This document shows positions 47,805 through 60,059 of a stretch of 64,000 bases of DNA, in pieces. This DNA comes from Malus domestica (taxonomy: Eukaryota; Streptophyta; Magnoliopsida; Rosales; Rosaceae): assembly GCF_042453785.1 (NCBI RefSeq), contig NC_091671.1, forward strand, positions 37,153,001 through 37,217,000, in the 5' to 3' direction. The notes beneath the pieces are model-generated. The model was not told the origin of the DNA. It made no database searches and saw only the letters and a program-made list of their open reading frames with translations. Position 1 is the stretch's first letter; the number at the start of each line of letters is the position of its first letter. The translations under genes were made by a program, and so were the position numbers.

Positions 47805-48820
47805 AATGGAAATATATATGAATTTATGGGTGATGAAATTTTGGAAGCCCAAATGATTCAAAATTGAAAGTTATGTGTAAATTGATAAGTGTGGGTGTGA
47901 ATGTTTTTCATTTGCCTACTCTTTTTAAGTTGGTGTTTTCAGTTTTTTTCTGTTTTTGGCCAAATAAAAAAATTAGTACTAGAGCGACATAGTTGTATTA
48001 ATGGAATCCCTAATTCTAATAAATTAGAGATTCTCAACCCTTATATGATTTTGGTGTTTTCATTTTGTTTGTCACATTTTGTTGTTCTTGCCTAATTGTT
48101 ATTTAATTAGTTTTGTTTTTTAACTTTGGATAGGTGCTGTTTCAGATTTTGTGTATCTCATTTTGGAAGTGATTCGTAGGTGCTCTGTAAAGGTTAGTCT
48201 TATACTCATTTAAAAAAAAAAACTGTGCATAGTAGTTGTTAAATATTGTGGCGCTGTGAATGTGTCGTTTGTGAACGTTTAAAATTATGTTGAATTGGAA
48301 CAAAATCAGTAAACACAACAGATTGATTTACAATATGTGATTTTCGTAAAAAATGTCGTATTTAAGTTGAGCTCTATTTTAAATTATTTGGATTTTTGCC
48401 TCTGTGTCTATGTATGTGCATATCTGTGTGTATGTGGAAATATTTATGGCTGTAATAAACCCTTTGACCGTATTGTTAGCTTCTGTTTAGACTGTTGTTA
48501 GTTGTTGTTAAGTTGCTGCCATTTTTTTGTAATTAGTGTTAAAATTTTTTTATTTTTTTAAGATGTTTTTCTTTTGTGATTTGAAGTGGTAATCTGTGTA
48601 CATGTATATATGTATGTATGTGTCTGTATGTATCTACATGTATGTGTATCTAGGTATGCATCTGTGGGTGTATGTGCATGCATGCATACATCTGTATATA
48701 TGCATCTGCTTCTGTGCATACATGCGTATGCATGCATGCATGCATCTATGTGTGTATCTACATGTATATGTATGTATGCATGTTGTGTGTGTATGTACAT
48801 GCATGTGTGTGTGTGTGTGT

Positions 48821-48860
<40 letters not shown>

Positions 48861-49620
48861 ACATGTAGATGTGTGTATATGTAAGGTTTAGGGTTTAGAT
48901 AGTTTGTGTCTGGATTGTGGTCTCTAATGTTTATGGAAAATTTCTAAGTTAGTTACTATTACAGGATTAGTGGTGATGGATTTGCTATGTTTGTGAATTT
49001 CAGAAATTTGGATACTCGAAGGGAACACTTGAGGCTTTGGCTTTTTGAGGTATATTCATTAATAGCGGTTTTGTAACTATATAATATCATTTCTTTACAG
49101 GTTTAAAAGTGTAACTATAGAATGTCATTCATTTCCAATCTTTTTGGTATTTTGCCATGTTAGTAATTAACATTTAAAGGTGTAAAAACAGCTATGTTGT
49201 ATATATATATGGAGTTGCAATATGTGTCAACTGTTACAAGCAAATATAGTGTTGACTTATAAACAATTTTCCCATCCTCATTTACATGTTCAGTGTAGAC
49301 TTAATTATCCTATTCAGCCTCTGTTGCAAAATACAAATCTCCTTTGAGGCTAAGTGAAAACATGCAGATGATATTTTTTATTAATTTTCAGCGTAAATTA
49401 ACACTTGCATTTGATTGGTGTAAATATGTATTGTTTGGAAAAAAACTATTTGGTTTCATTTCAATTTATTCCGAAAGATTCATAAATATTTGCCTTAACG
49501 TATTGTTTACTTATAAAAAAAAATTGATGTATTTTCTCTATTGTTTTGGATTTTTAAGATTTTAAACAATGTTGGTCGCGTCTATTGAGTCAACCAATTT
49601 TTTTTTATTAATTTGTGATT
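46409..49620. other. Upstream part of the large Helitron or its flank; microsatellites and a tandem duplication
   Basis: A 154-bp direct duplication occupies 46789..47099 (unit starts GGTAATGGGGTTAGGTTG, GA-rich). A (GA)n run lies at 47764..47801. About 48590..48880 is a TGTATG/CATG/GT-rich compound microsatellite. No protein family was recognised. The 5' TC terminus of the large Helitron should be within or just before this interval but I could not place it. Confidence 0.5.
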
Positions 49621-49633
49621 CAGAGAAAATAAA

Positions 49634-50035
49634 ATGGTGAAAGAGATCGATCGAAAACAACAACAAATTCTAGGAGGGGTTTTGGTAAAAGATTTAAGAA
49701 GCTTGGTAATAGCTCGAAAAGAAGAACAACTTCGAGGGACAAAATTGTTTTATTCAGAGACTGCTCCAGGACCCAGCACATCGAAAGCACGAAAAATAGA
49801 AAAAACAAGAATGGGTTTACGTGTCTATGGAAAAGGTGTCAATCGAAACAAGTTAGTGGTTCACACTATGTATTCACCTAGAAATCGTAGTAATCCGCCG
49901 AAAGAAAGTGGGCAGAAGAACTTTTTTGGGTTGTACAATTGGATTTGCAAGTTTAATCGCCCGAAGAAGATTGGGATGCTACTTCTTTGGTTCATCTCCA
50001 CTGTAGTCGTTTTTTGGATTTTAAAAAATATGTAG
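49634..50035 (+). CDS. 133-aa protein of unknown family with C-terminal membrane anchor
   Basis: The frame starts at ATG in AAAATGG context and stops at TAG. The first hundred residues are basic and hydrophilic (RKQQQILGGVLVKDLR, RMGLRVYGKGVNRNK, MYSPRNRSNPP). The last 21 residues, IGMLLLWFISTVVVFWILKN, are hydrophobic, the layout of a tail-anchored membrane protein facing the cytosol. No known family was recognised. It lies 0.9 kb upstream of the Rep-helicase gene on the same strand, in the T-rich leader of the large Helitron, so it may be Helitron cargo or an accessory gene. Its 3' flank is duplicated (50035..50205). It could also be a chance frame, but 133 codons with this hydrophobic end in A/T-rich DNA is worth checking. 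Confidence 0.5.
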   Translation: MVKEIDRKQQQILGGVLVKDLRSLVIARKEEQLRGTKLFYSETAPGPSTSKARKIEKTRMGLRVYGKGVNRNKLVVHTMYSPRNRSNPPKESGQKNFFGLYNWICKFNRPKKIGMLLLWFISTVVVFWILKNM

Positions 50036-50892
50036 GAATCAGCTAGATTTTGAAACCTTTTTTGTTGCTTGATAAGCATAATGATGTAAACGACGAAGTG
50101 GAATTTTGGATTTTAAATATGTAGGGATGGGTGGGATTTTGAATTTAAAAAAAAAAAGGTTGTGTAAACCTTTTTTGTTGGCTTACAAGCATAATGATGT
50201 AAACAATGAACACCCTTATCAGTTTAATAATTAAGTGTTATTACTGCTCATTTTGACACATTTTTAGCTTTGATTAATTCATTTCTGCCTTTGACAAAAA
50301 AAAAAAAACATTTCTACCTTAATGCAATTTTTCCTTGGTTTTGTAATTTGACAGAATTGATGTTAATATTCCATTTATTATATCACAAAAATAATCACAT
50401 TATTTAGTGGTGATTCATGTTTTGCTTCTGCTTTTAATTACCTTGGTTTTTTTGTCATTTATGTTTATTAACTGGTTAATCCATTGTTTACCTAGGATTG
50501 TTCTTTTTTTTTTTTTTTTATTCTGTTGTGTTGTGTATGTGCTTACATTTTTAGCCTTTTTTGTTTGATTATCTTTTTATTATCCAGGTTTTCACAAAGT
50601 GATTCCTTTTGCAACTGAAACTGGTTAGCTTTCTCGATTTTTACATATGAATTGGTTTTAAAATTAAACTTTAATCTCATTTACTTTCTTTATTTTATTT
50701 TAGAGGATTAAAAAAGTAGTTAGTTCTGGTAAATGTGGATGGATGTTTTAGCTCTTAACGTAGTTTACATGTGGTTTTTTTTATTTTGTTATTTTATGCC
50801 TAAAAACTTGAGAATGATTGACAACACCGTTAAAATTAAGTGGTCTTTATTGCTGGTGTTGACCTAATTTAATTAGGTGATTTAATTAGGAT

Positions 50893-51298
50893 TTTGTTTT
50901 TGTGGTTATATTTTGGATGTATTTGTGTTTTTAATAGTGCCATCTTTACGTGTGGCGATTTGATTAGTGAGTACGGTTTAGTCATTCGCATGTTTTGTTG
51001 GTTTTATTTGCATAGTATTATGCGTAGGAAAGTCAGAATATCTAGGAGGGCAGCTGAAATTCAACAGGCCAATTTAGGTGTTTTTAATGGCGATGTTTGT
51101 TTTTGTGGTTATATTTTGGATGTATATATGTTTTTAATAGTGCCTTCTTTACGTGTGGCGATTTGATTAGTGAGTAAGGCTTAGTCATTCGCATGTTTTT
51201 TTTGTTTTTATTTGCGTAGTATTATGCCTAGGAAAGTCAGAAAATCTAGGAGGGCAGCTGAAATTCAACACGCCAGTTTAGGCGTTATTAATGACGAA
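50893..51298 (+). repeat. 203-bp tandem duplication including the Rep start codon
   Basis: The unit starts TTTGTTTTTGTGGTTATATT at 50893 and 51096. Each copy carries an ATG followed by a nearly identical N-terminus (RKVR-SRRAAEIQ). Only the second copy reads on into the Rep-helicase exon. Confidence 0.9.
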
Positions 51299-54200
51299 GT
51301 TTATCCAGATGATGTGATTTTGCAAGATGTCCCAACTTCTTATGATGAGGAATATAACAACGTTTCAAACTCTTTACTGTTTCATAACAATACAACCAAT
51401 CATGTCCAACCCAATACATCTGTTTTGAAACAAAATGCATTTATTGGCAATGGATTCAACTCATCTTCATCCGCTGCTAGCACTTCACATGAAATTACTG
51501 TCCCTGTTTTCCTTGCCAATGATGCCACTTTGCGTGATATATTTATCACTGATACTCAAGATAATCATCCTGTTAGAAGCTCACATGTGATTGGCCAGGC
51601 CGCTTATCAAAAAAAAAAAAAACGTATGTGCTCTGACAATATAGTCCTCTTTGCATTTTTTTAAACTTATTTCAAAAGTTAACTTTAGTTCGCTACTTTG
51701 GGGATGATTGTGTCAATCTTTCTTTTCATAGGTGTTGATCCAGACTATGTTGATTTTGGCCCTAGAAATTCTCAATGTCAATATTGTGGCGCTTTGTTTT
51801 GGTCTACAGAGCGATTAAAAACAAACATTTCTTCTGTTAGAAGACCACAATTCACTGCATGCTGTATGAGTGAAAAAGTTAAATTCCCACCTGTTAAGCC
51901 CACTCCTGCTTATTTGGAACATCTGCTAAATTCAACAAATTCTCAAGAAAGTTCGCATTTCAAAACAAATGTTAGGTTGTATAATTCAATGATGGGATTC
52001 ACTTCAATGGGGGCTAAAGTTGATGCATCGATAAACAAGGGTCAAGGTCCTTATGTTTTTAAGATTAATGGTCAAGTGCATCATTTAATGGGTTCTTTGT
52101 TGCCTCTTGAAGGCGAGAGCCCTAAGTTTGCGCAACTCTACATTTATGACACTCAAAATGAAATCAACAATCGGATCAGTTGTTTTCCTCATTCAGAAGT
52201 ATCTTCAAAGGTTGACGAACAAATTGTTAGTGGGCTCATTAAAATGTTAGATGAGTGTAATGAGTTGGTTCAATTATTTAGAGTTGCAAGGGATAAGATT
52301 AATGAACAGTCAACAAGTTCTTTGCGCTTGCGTTTACACGGCACACCGAGCAACCATGATGCGCAATATAATTTGCCAACATGTGATGGGATAGGAGGGT
52401 TAATAGTTGGGGATATCGGTCAATTTCATACCGAAAGAGATATTATTATAGAACACAGGGCAACTGGTCTGCAAAGGATAACAAAGTTGCATCCGAAATA
52501 TATGGCCCTTCAATATCCTCTACTTTTCCCATATGGTGAAGATGGATACAATAAGGGTCTCCCTTGGAATCCAAATTTTAGAGGGAAAAAACCCAAGACT
52601 GGCGGGGTGTCTATGAGAGCATTTGTGGGTTACCAAATTCAGGATAGACCAGGACAGGATAACACCCTGTTAAAGGGTGGCAGATTATTTCAACAATATT
52701 TAGTAGATGCATATGCCACGCTTGAAGAAGAAAGACTTGATTTCATTAGGAGAAATCAAAATTCTTTGAGAACTGAGCGTCTTAAGGGAATTCATGAGGC
52801 GTTGAGAAAAGGAAATGCAAGTGGTTCCGACATTGGTAAGAGAATTATCTTACCAACTTCATTTACTGGCAGTGCTAGATACATGATAAATAATTATCAG
52901 GATGCTATGGCTATATGCCGTCACTTAGGAAATCCTGATTTATTTATCACATTTACATGCAATGCTAAGTGGCCTGAAATTATCGAAGATCTACGTGAAA
53001 GACCTGGTTGTAGGGTTGAAGACAGACCAGACATTGTATCTAGAATTTTCAAAGCAAAACTTGACCATCTGGTTAAGTATATAAAATCAGGAAAACCTTT
53101 TGGCAAAGTTGAATCTGGTTAGTTATTGGCTTTTCTCAATTCCCAACATTATTTGTTTGTTTTCTCTTCTAAACATAAATATCAGGCATTCTGTTTTGAT
53201 TTTTTTTTTATCTTATTTTTCTCCAAACAGTGATTTACACAATTGAATTTCAAAAAAGAGGTCTCCCGCATTGCCACATCTTGGTCTGGGTCAGTAAAGA
53301 GTATAAGTGTCATTCTCCTTCCGATGTGGATTCAATCATTTCGGCTGAAATTCCTAGCCAAGAATTTGACAAAGATAGGTATGATGTTGTTGCACTGTAC
53401 ATGATTCATGGTCTATGCGGTCTTGCAAATGAAAAATCCCCTTGCATGAAAGAAAAAAAATGTTTAAAGAGATTCCCAAAACCTTTTGCAAATGAAACTA
53501 CTTTTCAATCTGATGGTTTTGTTGCATACAAACGTAGAGAAATGGAAAATCATTTTGTTGTAAAAAATGGTGTGAAGCTTAATAGTGCGTTTGTTGTCCT
53601 TTACAATCGTGAATTGTTATTAAAGTATCAAGCACATATAAATGTTGAATCGTGTTGTCAATCAATGCTTATTAAATACCTTTTCAAGTATATCACCAAG
53701 GGTGTTGATAGGGCCAGAGCTGTTTTTGAGGATCAAGAGTTTGATGAAATTGTGGCTTATCTAAATTGCAGATATTTATGCCCTTATGAAGCAGTTTGGA
53801 GATTGTTACAATTTCATATTCACTTTAGAGAACCAGCTGTTCAAAGATTGTGTGTGCATCTTCCTTCTGATCAAAATGTTGTCTTTCAAGAGGATGATAA
53901 TTTAAACTACATTGTTAACCAACCTAATCTTGAAAGCACAATGTTAACAAATTGGTTTGAAATGAATGCTCAAGATCCTGATGCATGCCAGTTATCTTAT
54001 GTTGAATTTCCTTCAAAATATGTTTGGAATAGTGAAAATAAAGAGTGGACTCGAAGGAAAAGTGGTAGATGTCTAGGTAGAGTTGCGTATGTTCACCCTG
54101 CTGCTGGTGAATTATACTATTTAAGATTATTGCTTAATTATCAAAAAGGTGGCTTTTGTTTTGATGATTTAAGAACAATTAAAGGTGTTCTTCAACCCAC

Positions 54201-56172
54201 ATTTCAAGCTGCATGCAACTCGCTAGGTCTGTTAAGAGATGATAAGGAGTGGAACAACGCAATGTTAGAAGCGATGGTCACTGCATCATCGTATCAATTG
54301 CGACAGTTGTTTGTTACATTAGTTTTGTTTTGTGATGTTGCTGATCCGACAACTTTGTTTGAGGCACATTGGAAAATGATGTGTGATGACATCTTGAAAA
54401 AGATGGTTAATGCTTTTGGCTTGCAAGATATGTCTAAGTATGAGGATGAACTTAGAAATTCTCTTTTGTATGAGTTAGAAAAGTTGTTTGTAGCTTCAAA
54501 TAGTTCTCTGTCTAAACATCACCTCCCAGTTCCAAACAAAGATTTGATGGATAAACTTAAGAATAGAAGTTTAAGAGAGGAGTTAAACTATAACACTGAA
54601 TCGTTGAAAGAGCAGCATTCACTGTTGATGGCACAGTTGAATAAAGAGCAAAAAATAGTTTATGATAGTGTCATAGAGGTTGTTGATGGAAACAAGTCTG
54701 GTCTGTTTTTTGTTCATGGACATGGTGGAACTGGTAAGACTTTTTTGTGGACCACTATCATAGCTAAGATTAGATCAGAGAACCGTATTGTTTTGGCTGT
54801 TGCTTCATCTGGAATTGCCTCCCTTTTGCTTCCTGGTGGAAGAACTGCACACTCTCGATTTAAAATCCCCATCAGCATTACGGATTGTTCACTTTGTGAA
54901 ATAAAAAAAGGAACTCATCTAGCACAATTAATTAGTAATGCAGCTCTTATTGTATGGGATGAAGCACCAATGAATCATAAACAATGTTTTGAAACTTTAG
55001 ATAGATCTCTTCGTGATGTTCTTAAAGGGTCTAAACCAGGTTTTGATGATTTGCCATTTGGAGGAAAGCCAATTCTCTTTGGAGGTGATTTTAGACAAAT
55101 CTTACCTGTTGTTCCAAATGGAACTAGGGCTGACATTGTTGAAGCTTCATTGACAAGTTCTTATCTTTGGCCTTATCTAACTGTTTTTTTTCTCAAAGAA
55201 AACATGAGGCTTTCAAAAACTGGTTTGAATGAGCAGGAAAAACAAGAGTTAGCTGATTTTGCAAATTGGATATTACAAATTGGAAACAGTAATGTTGTTA
55301 ATTCTATATTGTCAACTGATGAAGAAAGTTCTTGGGTTGAAATGTCAAAAGACTTTCTTATTAATTTTGATGATGATCCCATCAAAAACATGGTTTCAGC
55401 AGTGTACACAGATTTTGAAACAAATTTTCATGATGTATCATATTTGAAAGAAAGAGCCATTGTCACACCGAGAAACAACACGGTAACTGAGATAAATGAT
55501 TTTATGTTGACTATGGTGCCTGGCGAAGGTCACACGTACCTCAGTTTTGATTCTGTGTCTTCTTCGACAGAAAATGTTGAAAATCTTGATATACTTTATC
55601 CGCTAGAATTTCTGAACCAACTTGACTTACCTGGTTTGCCGCACCACAAGCTGGCATTGAAAGTTGGTATGCCAGTTATGTTGCTTAGGAATTTAAATCA
55701 AAGTTGTGGATTGTGTAATGGGACAAGATTAGTGGTGATGCAGTTAACTGATAGAATTGTGGAAGCAAAGATCATAACGGGTAGCAACATTGGTGAAAGA
55801 GTTTACATTCCAAGAATCATTACCGAGTCATCAGAAAATAAATATCCGTTTACTTTGCGGAGAAGACAATTTCCTCTTAGAATTTGTTATCCAATGACAG
55901 TTAATAAGAGTCAAGGACAATCTTTGAAGATTGTTGGGCTATTTCTATCTCAAACAGTTTTTTCTCATGGACAGCTCTACGTTGCATTGTCTAGGGTCAC
56001 CTCAAAACAGGGTCTTAAAATTGTGATTGCTCATGATAGCGATATGCCTTATGGATACACAAAGAACATTGTTTATAAAGATGTTTTGAATTGTTTACAT
56101 GAAGGTGTGTTGATTTGTGTTTATCCATTCGTTTTTCTTTTTCTCTTTTTGTCTATTTTTTCAAAATTCTAA
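51224..56172 (+). CDS. Helitron Rep-helicase (RepHel), apparently intact, about 1,575 aa
   Basis: Coding exons are 51224..51623, 51732..53117 and 53231..56172; both introns are GT-AG and phases join without a stop. Domain order is that of plant Helitrons. A CxxC region (SQCQYCGALFW) and Helitron_like_N domain come first. The HUH nuclease motif GLPHCHIL lies near residue 608, and the two-tyrosine motif KYLFKYITKG near 742. A Pif1/RecD-like SF1 helicase follows: GHGGTGKT (Walker A, about 1091), WDEAPM, GGDFRQILPVV, LKVGMPVMLLRN, VNKSQGQSL and LYVALSR. The protein nicks and unwinds DNA for rolling-circle transposition. A 14-A run ends exon 1. The C-terminus may instead splice at a GT near 56106. 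An alternative start lies in the duplicated copy at 51020. Confidence 0.93.
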
Positions 56173-56246
56173 TGTATTCTTTGTTTCATGTGTGTTGTAC
56201 ATTTTTGAGGATTTTATTTGCTTCTAAATTTAATTTGTATAGATTG

Positions 56247-59200
56247 ATGGAGCATATGCCAGTTCGTTTTTTGTTACCATACAAGCCAACAAGGAAACTA
56301 CAAATTAGGATATGCAGAATTTGGGTGACAAAAAATATTGGAGCTGATCGTCAACCTGCAAGTTTGGACTGTGTCTTTGTTGACAAAGAGGTTACATCTT
56401 TACACTTTTTTCTCATTATTAAATAGACACAGTTTTATATTTGTCGAAATGCATCTATCATACTTTTAATATTAATTCGATTTTTCCTTCTCATTGATTA
56501 ACATTCCATCTTTTTTGTATTACAATTTTACCCCTCAAGGCATATAGGAAAACATATGAAATGTACATCATTTTATACATATTTTAGTCCAAATGTCAAA
56601 CCTTAAATTTGCAAATCTATAAAATATCTAAGTTTGTTAGTTTGCATGATTTGCTCAATGATTTTATGCATGTGTTGCTATATACTATAGCCATACAAAA
56701 TATATTTTATACATATTTTGCTACTTGATTTAATGCATTTTTTTATTACTTTAATGATTAATTTAATTTTTTTTTCCTTCTAAAAGGAACATGCAATTCA
56801 AGCGACCATGAAACCCTGGGACATCCAATTCTTTTTGGACCGTCTAAAAGTTGGGTTCGTGTACGAGATAGATAAATTTTGTGTTATCAATAACAGAACG
56901 TCAAACAAAATTGTCCCTCATGATGCCATGGTTGAGTTGAACAAAAACACTACCATAGTTCCAGTTGAGAAACCAAATCAACTGATCCCGATGCATTGGT
57001 TTAATTTAGTTGAATTTCATGACCTTCACAAGAAAGTCGATAGAGATGTAAACCTCACAGGTAAAGCGTCTAATTTTGACTATTGTCACTACTCTAAAAT
57101 CATTATTCTTAGTTTTTAACTTAATTTAGCTTAAACTGGTTCTTATAACTATATCATACATATATGTTTTTGGTTGTTTGATGGCTTTACAACCGATTGA
57201 AGAAATCATTGTGCAAAATATCAGAGTTGAGAAAAAGCGAGACCTCAAACTTCAAAATATTAGGTGAATCATACTTCTCATAAACTGTTATTGCAAATTA
57301 TACAAATATAGTCATATAAAAATTACATAGAAAGTTCTGACTCTATTTTATAATTGTAGAGGTGAACAAGTTACAATAACACTATGGGCAGAAACTGCAA
57401 CAAGCTTTTAAGAGGATGCATTGCAGTCGCTTTCACCGCCTGTCTTCATTGTTTTGACTTCACTCAAAGTGAAGAAATACAAAGGTTATACCTTAACAAA
57501 ATCTATATGTGATCACTTTACTTTTGTATTTATAATTGTTATCTTTATATTTATAGGAAAACCTGTTTTGGGGAGCACAGGCTCAACAGTTTGTATTTTC
57601 AATCCTGATATCCCACAACTTTCAAAATATAAACAAGAGTGAGTGAACAAATCTTATTTAATGTTTTTTTTTTGTTTATGTTTTTACCGTCTATATTCTT
57701 GGACCTAAAAATGTGAAATTCAGGTTTGAATACCTCAAAACATCCATTGAAATTCTACAAACTTCTGCTGAAAAGTATGGAAAGGGTACTATTATGGCTG
57801 ATTCTGAACAGAAGACAATTGAACAATTGCTTCTCCTTGATCCAACATTAAACAAGGTCAATCCATTATCACTAAATCATCTCATGTTTTGTCAATTTTA
57901 TTTTACAACTACTTTCAAATTGATTGTTTGTTGTAATTTGGAAATGACAAATTGTTTTGTAATCTATACTATGTTGTGCATACAAAGTGTCATGTTGTTT
58001 GTTTCTTTGTTCATTTATAAGCTTTTGTGCAAAAACTTAAACAACTTATCTTTCATGATTCAATATACATTTTCCAAAATGTTATCTCATGTCCAAAATC
58101 TGAATTCTGTTTTATAATTTGGGTGGACATGCATATTCTAGGGTACAAGTGTCATATTTGGGAGTTTATTCTTAAATATTTTTTGTATTTGAAAATTTTA
58201 TATCATATCAGAATACAAGTTTTGTATGCCAAGCAACAATTGTCGATTACGATTTGACCAGAGGATGGTGGTACAAGTCGTGCCCGTATTGCCACAAAAA
58301 TGTGAAAAATACATATGGAACTTTCCGATGCTTTGAACATGGGCCACTCGAAAAAATGCCTGAGCCATGGTAATTTCCTAATTTATTTTTTCTACGTTGT
58401 TTATATCTCTTTGCAATTAATATGGTTTTTATCGAAAGCATTTTTTAAAATTGCTAAATTTACATCTTGATATCTTCGTCATTTATTTAGGTTTAAAATG
58501 AATTTTATTGTGGAAGATGCCACAAATCAATTCAACTTCTTAGTGATCGGAAGGATTGCTGAAAAACTTCTGGGTATCTCTTGCCACTCTTTGGTCATAG
58601 AAGAAGGCTACGATGACTCTTCTGTGTTGCCGCCGCACCTTCAAAAATTGGTTGGCAGCACGAAAAAATTCCAAGTCCGTTTTGGTAATCAAAACAATGA
58701 GTTTGCCAACATCGACTTTGTTGTTCATGGAATAATTGAGGAAGAAGCATCAGTTGACCCAAAACTTAGTTCGATTGTACCACGTACACCTACTACCAAC
58801 ACTGGGAAACAAGTTATTGATGCAGCAACCCCTATCCCTGTTACGACCTTGGAATCCCATATCCGACAAATCGAATCAGTTGCGACAAACAAGGGTGTAA
58901 AGAGGACACTATTTGTTGAAAATGAACCTTCAAAAGCTCGCAGGTTAAGTTTCCCCTTCAAATAATGTTGGTATTCCATTAAATAAAAACATCATGCATG
59001 CACTTTATAACGTTCATTTCCATCGTTTCTAAATTTAACATGTTTTCACAGCAAACATGATGAGGGGAGCCAACCACTGTCTACTAATTCAGCCAGAATC
59101 TCAGCGGAATTCTCTAACTTGGTTGTCCCAAAAGTTGAACCTAAAGACAAAACGCCAATCAGTGCATTAAGAAGTAAATCACAAACAAAGAAAATCAAGG

Positions 59201-59311
59201 ACAGGTATAATGAGTTATTGTTTACGATAATATATGCCAACTTGGACAATTATTGAATTTTTGTTCTGATTTGTTGTTCAGTATTGGAGATGTTCATTCG
59301 CAAAAGAAATG
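56247..59311 (+). pseudogene. Helitron-borne RPA70-like single-strand DNA-binding protein, one nonsense codon
   Basis: About ten exon-like pieces follow the helicase: 56247..56390, 56787..57060, one near 57165..57263, one near 57361..57486, 57558..57640, 57724..57856, one ending 58370, 58491..58942, 59052..59204 and 59281..59311. They show OB-fold features of RPA1/DUF223 proteins (PVRFLLPYKPTRKLQIRICR, RVGFVYEI-like FVYEIDKFCVI) and the RPA C-terminal zinc ribbon WWYKSCPYCHK...FRCFEHG. Plant Helitrons often carry RPA-like genes that should protect single-stranded intermediates. TAA at 57409..57411 interrupts the fourth piece, and the third piece lacks an obvious AG acceptor, so this copy is probably defective. 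Confidence 0.8.
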
Positions 59312-59731
59312 AGCCATAGAAGACTTTAGCATGGACTGCTGCAAAGGATCAAATATATATATTTTTGGCTATTCCACTACTATAAATATATAATTTTTGG
59401 GCATTCCACTACTAAAGTTGTCTTATTATTTTATGCAACTGTTGGAACAACAGAAAGCCTTGCAGAACATGTATTTTGTTACGTTGCATGCAGAAACAAA
59501 ATATGTGTAAACTGCATGGTATTTCAGTCTTTGATGCAAAGACAGTATATTTTGTCATTTGCAACTTTTGTCAATGTAAACTTTCCTTCAAGTAATTTCG
59601 ATTGTATATTGGCTCTCAATGTCAACTTAATAGATTAGCAATGTAAATTGAATTGCTTATTTTATGTATCAATTCACCTATCTCTTACTTTTTCTTTTAT
59701 TTTTCTATGAATATTATACATAGTTTGAATA

Positions 59732-59761
59732 CCCGCAGCAGAGCGCGGGCATTCCTGCTAG
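59732..59761 (+). other. Helitron 3' hairpin and CTAG terminus
   Basis: Five-base-pair GC stem with an 8-base loop, 8 bases of spacer, then CTAG. In Helitrons this hairpin signals the end of rolling-circle replication. Confidence 0.8.
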
Positions 59762-60059
59762 TGCAAGCTAAAGCATGCGCCCAGTCTAGCCCAGATTCAT
59801 TTCTTTCTAATGCTTTTGCTAATGGCCTAATTCAATGGTATTGTACTTGCCCATCCACTCCACTTCTTATTCGATCGGTGAAATGCTTCTTTTGAACAGA
59901 TTAGTATTTGGTTAATGGTTACTACCTCTGTGCCAAGTGGGATCCATGCACACTCAACTAAAAATGTGTGCATATATACATATTTAATGATGCTATGTTC
60001 TGTTTCTTTAGAAAATAAAGATGCATATGAGAAGAAGCCAAAATATTAAATAAAAAACT
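59762..60059 (-). other. Intron of the split CACTA gene beyond the Helitron end
   Basis: No coding sequence. Exons of the En/Spm transposase-type gene lie on the far side of this interval and, past the Helitrons, at 45930, so it is read as one half of a split intron. Confidence 0.5.

Larger units (their letters stand above)
50880..59761 (+). mobile_element. Large Helitron, core and 3' end (5' terminus not located)
   Basis: The interval carries RepHel and RPA-like genes in the usual order. The 3' end is canonical: a GC hairpin CCCGC-AGCAGAGC-GCGGG (59732..59749), then CATTCCTG and CTAG at 59758..59761 followed by host T. The true element is larger. Its TC start should lie between about 46409 and 50880, giving about 9-13 kb. 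On both sides lie pieces of the same disrupted CACTA transposase gene. Confidence 0.85.

Noticed and set aside
48586..48891. Overlapping frames of 70-101 codons on both strands
   Set aside because: They are translations of a TGTATG/GT microsatellite, rich in Cys-Met-His-Val repeats.
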